Shown: positions 61,963 through 64,000 of the stretch, in pieces
Layout of the letters: the number at the start of each line of letters is the position of its first letter
How positions within the stretch are numbered: the first letter of the stretch is position 1
Source: Flavobacterium tiangeerense
Lineage (GTDB): Bacteria > Bacteroidota > Bacteroidia > Flavobacteriales > Flavobacteriaceae
Reading direction: 5' to 3'
Assembly: GCF_007830355.1 (NCBI RefSeq)
Contig: NZ_VLKO01000005.1
Location: 186,001 to 250,000 of the forward strand
DNA length: 64,000 nt
Program-made: the position numbers and the translations under genes
Notes under the pieces: generated by a model
Databases searched by the model: none
What the model was told of the DNA's origin: nothing
Seen by the model: only the letters and a program-made list of their open reading frames with translations

Positions 61963-62694
61963 TTATTTTTTAGATGCTGAATAAATGGTAGCAACCCCAA
62001 AAGTTTGTGGTAAAGCTACAACATCTATAAACCCAGTTTTTCTTAAAATATTGTTTAAGGCTTCGCCATATGGGAAAGCTGCTGCAGATTCTGATAAATA
62101 GCCGTATGCTACGTTGTCTTTTGAGAATAATTTTCCTATTAGTGGTAGTATGTTTTTACTGTAAAAGTTGTAGCCTTGTTTATAAGGAGTTTTCACGGGA
62201 ACTGATGTTTCTAAAATAACAAAAACGCCATTAGGTTTTAGTACTCTCAAAATCTCCGAAAGTCCTTTCTCAAGATTTTCAAAGTTTCTTACTCCAAAAG
62301 CAACAGTTATGGCATCAAAATAATTGTCCTCAAAGGGCATGTTTTCTGAATCGCCTAAAACCATATCTATAGTTTTAGTCAAATTCTTATCAGCAATTTT
62401 ACGTTCGCCCACTTCAAGCATTCCTGCAGATATGTCTAGGCCAATGATTTTTTCAGCTTGAGTTTGAGCCATTAGTATTGCAAGATCTCCAGTTCCTGTT
62501 GCAATATCTAAAATTTTATTAGGCTTTGACTGGGCTACTATTTGCAAAACTTTTTTGCGCCATTTGATGTCTATTCCAAAAGAGATAACACGGTTGAGAC
62601 TATCATAATTTCCTGATATGGTGTCAAACATTTGAGCTACTTGTTCTTTTTTACCTAGAGAAGAATCCTTGTATGGAGTGATTTTTTGTGACAT
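61963..62694 (-). CDS. ubiE: Demethylmenaquinone methyltransferase
   Basis: A 243-residue S-adenosylmethionine-dependent enzyme for the last step of menaquinone synthesis. [18 protein letters not shown] (about 59-76) is the SAM loop. [35 protein letters not shown] (about 119-136) and [17 protein letters not shown] are the UbiE/MenG signatures. It heads the ubiE-porT pair and has a TATATTTG box 15 bases upstream of its start. Confidence 0.95.
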   Translation of the reverse strand: MSQKITPYKDSSLGKKEQVAQMFDTISGNYDSLNRVISFGIDIKWRKKVLQIVAQSKPNKILDIATGTGDLAILMAQTQAEKIIGLDISAGMLEVGERKIADKNLTKTIDMVLGDSENMPFEDNYFDAITVAFGVRNFENLEKGLSEILRVLKPNGVFVILETSVPVKTPYKQGYNFYSKNILPLIGKLFSKDNVAYGYLSESAAAFPYGEALNNILRKTGFIDVVALPQTFGVATIYSASKK

Positions 62695-62708
62695 TTTTTT
62701 TGTTTGTA

Positions 62709-62716
62709 CAAATATA
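62709..62716 (-). promoter_or_regulatory. -7 box for ubiE-porT
   Basis: TATATTTG on the minus strand is a perfect match, 15 bases upstream of the ubiE ATG. It overlaps the palindrome TTTGTACAAA at 62703-62712. No clear -33 TTG. Confidence 0.5.
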
Positions 62717-62894
62717 ATACAATCTAAATGAACTAGTAATGTGTTTCTATAATTTGACTCAAGATTTATTTTTTTAACGTATTGAAAAAAGATTCTTTCA
62801 TTTTTTTACAAAAAAATCAAAATATCACTAAAAGTGGGTATTGTGGAGGTGAATTTTAATCTACACATTTGTACCGAAGAAATAAGCATAATAA

Positions 62895-63212
62895 ATGGTT
62901 AAAAGACAAATGGTGGACCAAAGCAAATGGATAGTTCTTGCGTTACTTATCTCGTTTGTTCTAGTTAGATTTTTTGAGCGTACTGTTCTACAAAGCAGTA
63001 TAGAGGTTAAAACGCAACATACGTTCTTAGGATTAAATTTGTTTTTGGAAATTTTAATTTTTTTCGTCTTTAGTACCTTCGTGGTATTTGGTATTAAAGG
63101 CTACTTTGAGATGTACTCTCAAAGGTTTTCAAACATTATTATTGCCATATCTGGTATATTATTAATGTTTGTAATTTTTATTTTATGTTATCAGATACTC
63201 TTTCTAGAGTAG
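62895..63212 (+). CDS. Small membrane protein, unknown function
   Basis: A 105-residue protein with three hydrophobic segments (about 13-27, 43-64 and 80-103) and few charged residues outside the start. An alternative ATG at 62910 would remove five residues. It is divergent from ubiE across 200 bases with no other gene, and a terminator follows. No family is recognised. Confidence 0.6.
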   Translation: MVKRQMVDQSKWIVLALLISFVLVRFFERTVLQSSIEVKTQHTFLGLNLFLEILIFFVFSTFVVFGIKGYFEMYSQRFSNIIIAISGILLMFVIFILCYQILFLE

Positions 63213-63238
63213 TTCACCACTTTTAACCAATTGCTAAA

Positions 63239-63269
63239 AAAAAACATCCTGAAAAGGATGTTTTTTTTT
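63239..63269 (+). terminator. Terminator after the small membrane protein
   Basis: AAAAACATCCT (63240-63250) and AGGATGTTTTT (63255-63265) pair around GAAA, followed by more T, about 30 bases after the stop. Confidence 0.9.
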
Positions 63270-63316
63270 AACTTAAACAATAAAATTCATAATAGAATTA
63301 GCATATTTACCAAACT

Positions 63317-64000
63317 ATGAAAAAAAAATAGACCAAAACTACTAAGTTGCTTCTTTTTACTTTAGCTTTAATACTAACTAATTGTCAGGTTGAAGAAAAC
63401 ACATTTAGACAAGGAAGTCAAGTCCAAACGGTAAGCAAATAACAAGCTATTGATTTTATTAAATCAAAAACTACCAATCCGGTTGCAAAATCCTCAAAAA
63501 TAAATTATGTAAAGCCTAATGTTGAAAACGTAACCCAAGAGGAAATTATAAATAGTAATGAGTCGCTTACTATAATGACCGCATATACCATCCATAAAAA
63601 GCATTATAGCAGAATACTTTTGCTGAAAATAGATAATGAAATACAGAGCGTTGTTTTTAGTATGTATTCTAATAATAATGCACGTAATGAACACTTTAAT
63701 GGCGAAATTTTGATAACTGATTTGAATGGGGTTTTCTTAAATGGATATCGGATTACTAATGGAAATGTAATTTCGCAGTTTATGAAAGGTAATTTTAAAA
63801 GTCCATCATCATTAAATAAGTCTTTCTCTAATAATTGTGAAATTCATTCCGATGATGATTCTAATTGCATCTTAAATATACAATCTTTAAATGAAATTGT
63901 AATCCCTCCAAAGTCAGGAGGAATAACTTATCTTACTCTAGCAGACCTTTATGGGGACCATGGAGGAGGTTCTTCTAGTACTTGTGAAGTAAATTGTAAT
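63317..64000 (+). pseudogene. Lipoprotein-like gene with two in-frame stop codons, running off the window
   Basis: From ATG 63317 one frame reads to the window end, 228 codons, broken only by TAG at 63329-63331 and TAA at 63440-63442. Between the stops it encodes KLLLFTLALILTNCQVEEN, a good lipoprotein signal peptide with Cys at 63383-63385. After the second stop the frame is open for 186 codons with no frameshift (HYSRILLLKIDNEIQSVVF, ending GGGSSSTCEVNCN). TTG 63347 could bypass the first stop but not the second. The intact remainder suggests recent inactivation, or sequencing error at two sites. I do not recognise the family. Confidence 0.75.

Noticed and set aside
1..64000. CRISPR array, prophage or conjugative element
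   Set aside because: No regularly spaced repeats, integrase, capsid or transfer genes were seen; tRNA-Phe has no adjacent integrase or duplicated 3' end.

Overview
The window looks like chromosomal DNA of a Flavobacterium-type bacterium (Bacteroidota). It is AT-rich and carries SusC/SusD proteins, a type IX secretion sorting domain plus porT, the mevalonate enzyme HMG-CoA reductase beside a GHMP kinase, and TAnnTTTG-type -7 boxes with weak Shine-Dalgarno signals. This is inference from protein families; no rRNA or marker gene was available to place it more finely.

Layout. 1-8.8 kb: a starch/maltodextrin utilisation locus, with the start of a LacI regulator, susC, susD, a SusE-like lipoprotein and a secreted GH13 amylase. 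8.8-19.3 kb (minus strand): a short-chain-acid locus with two acetate/propionate-type CoA ligases, a receiver-only response regulator, a symporter-histidine kinase of CbrA type with a small overlapping partner, an MHS-type MFS transporter with a small partner, and an outer-membrane porin-like protein. 19.3-20.2 kb: an orphan transposase-type zinc-ribbon/HTH protein and tRNA-Phe. 20.2-25.5 kb: coaX, an outer-membrane protein, lptC, a small membrane protein and ppiD. 25.6-28 kb: a lipoprotein gene whose start codon is put out of frame by a pentanucleotide repeat, then a small barrel protein. 28-30.4 kb: GHMP kinase and HMG-CoA reductase. 30.5-38.8 kb: dipeptidyl-peptidase IV, three tandem POT peptide transporters and two thioredoxin-like proteins, one without cysteines. 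38.8-46 kb: comEC, an NlpC/P60 lipoprotein, lpxB, a small membrane protein and surE on the minus strand, then a Prc-type protease. 46-54.3 kb: a secreted nuclease, then mreB-mreC-mreD-mrdA-rodA (cell shape) and purH. 54.4-64 kb: an ABC-type permease, accD, fbaA, tamL, an rRNA methyltransferase, porT, ubiE, a small membrane protein, and a lipoprotein-like gene broken by two in-frame stops.

Functionally, most of the window is core metabolism and envelope biogenesis. The accessory parts are nutrient capture: starch at the left end, organic acids next, and peptides in the middle. The best candidate for an undescribed feature is the (AACAA)7 tract at 25616-25651. Its length decides whether ATG 25612 is in frame with a lipoprotein signal peptide and a body of more than 500 residues. 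As written here the gene is OFF; losing one unit or gaining two would restore a complete lipoprotein. The other points worth attention are the symporter-kinase/receiver circuit with no obvious output domain, a POT paralogue with Lys in place of the conserved TM7 Glu, and several inverted repeats in unusual places.
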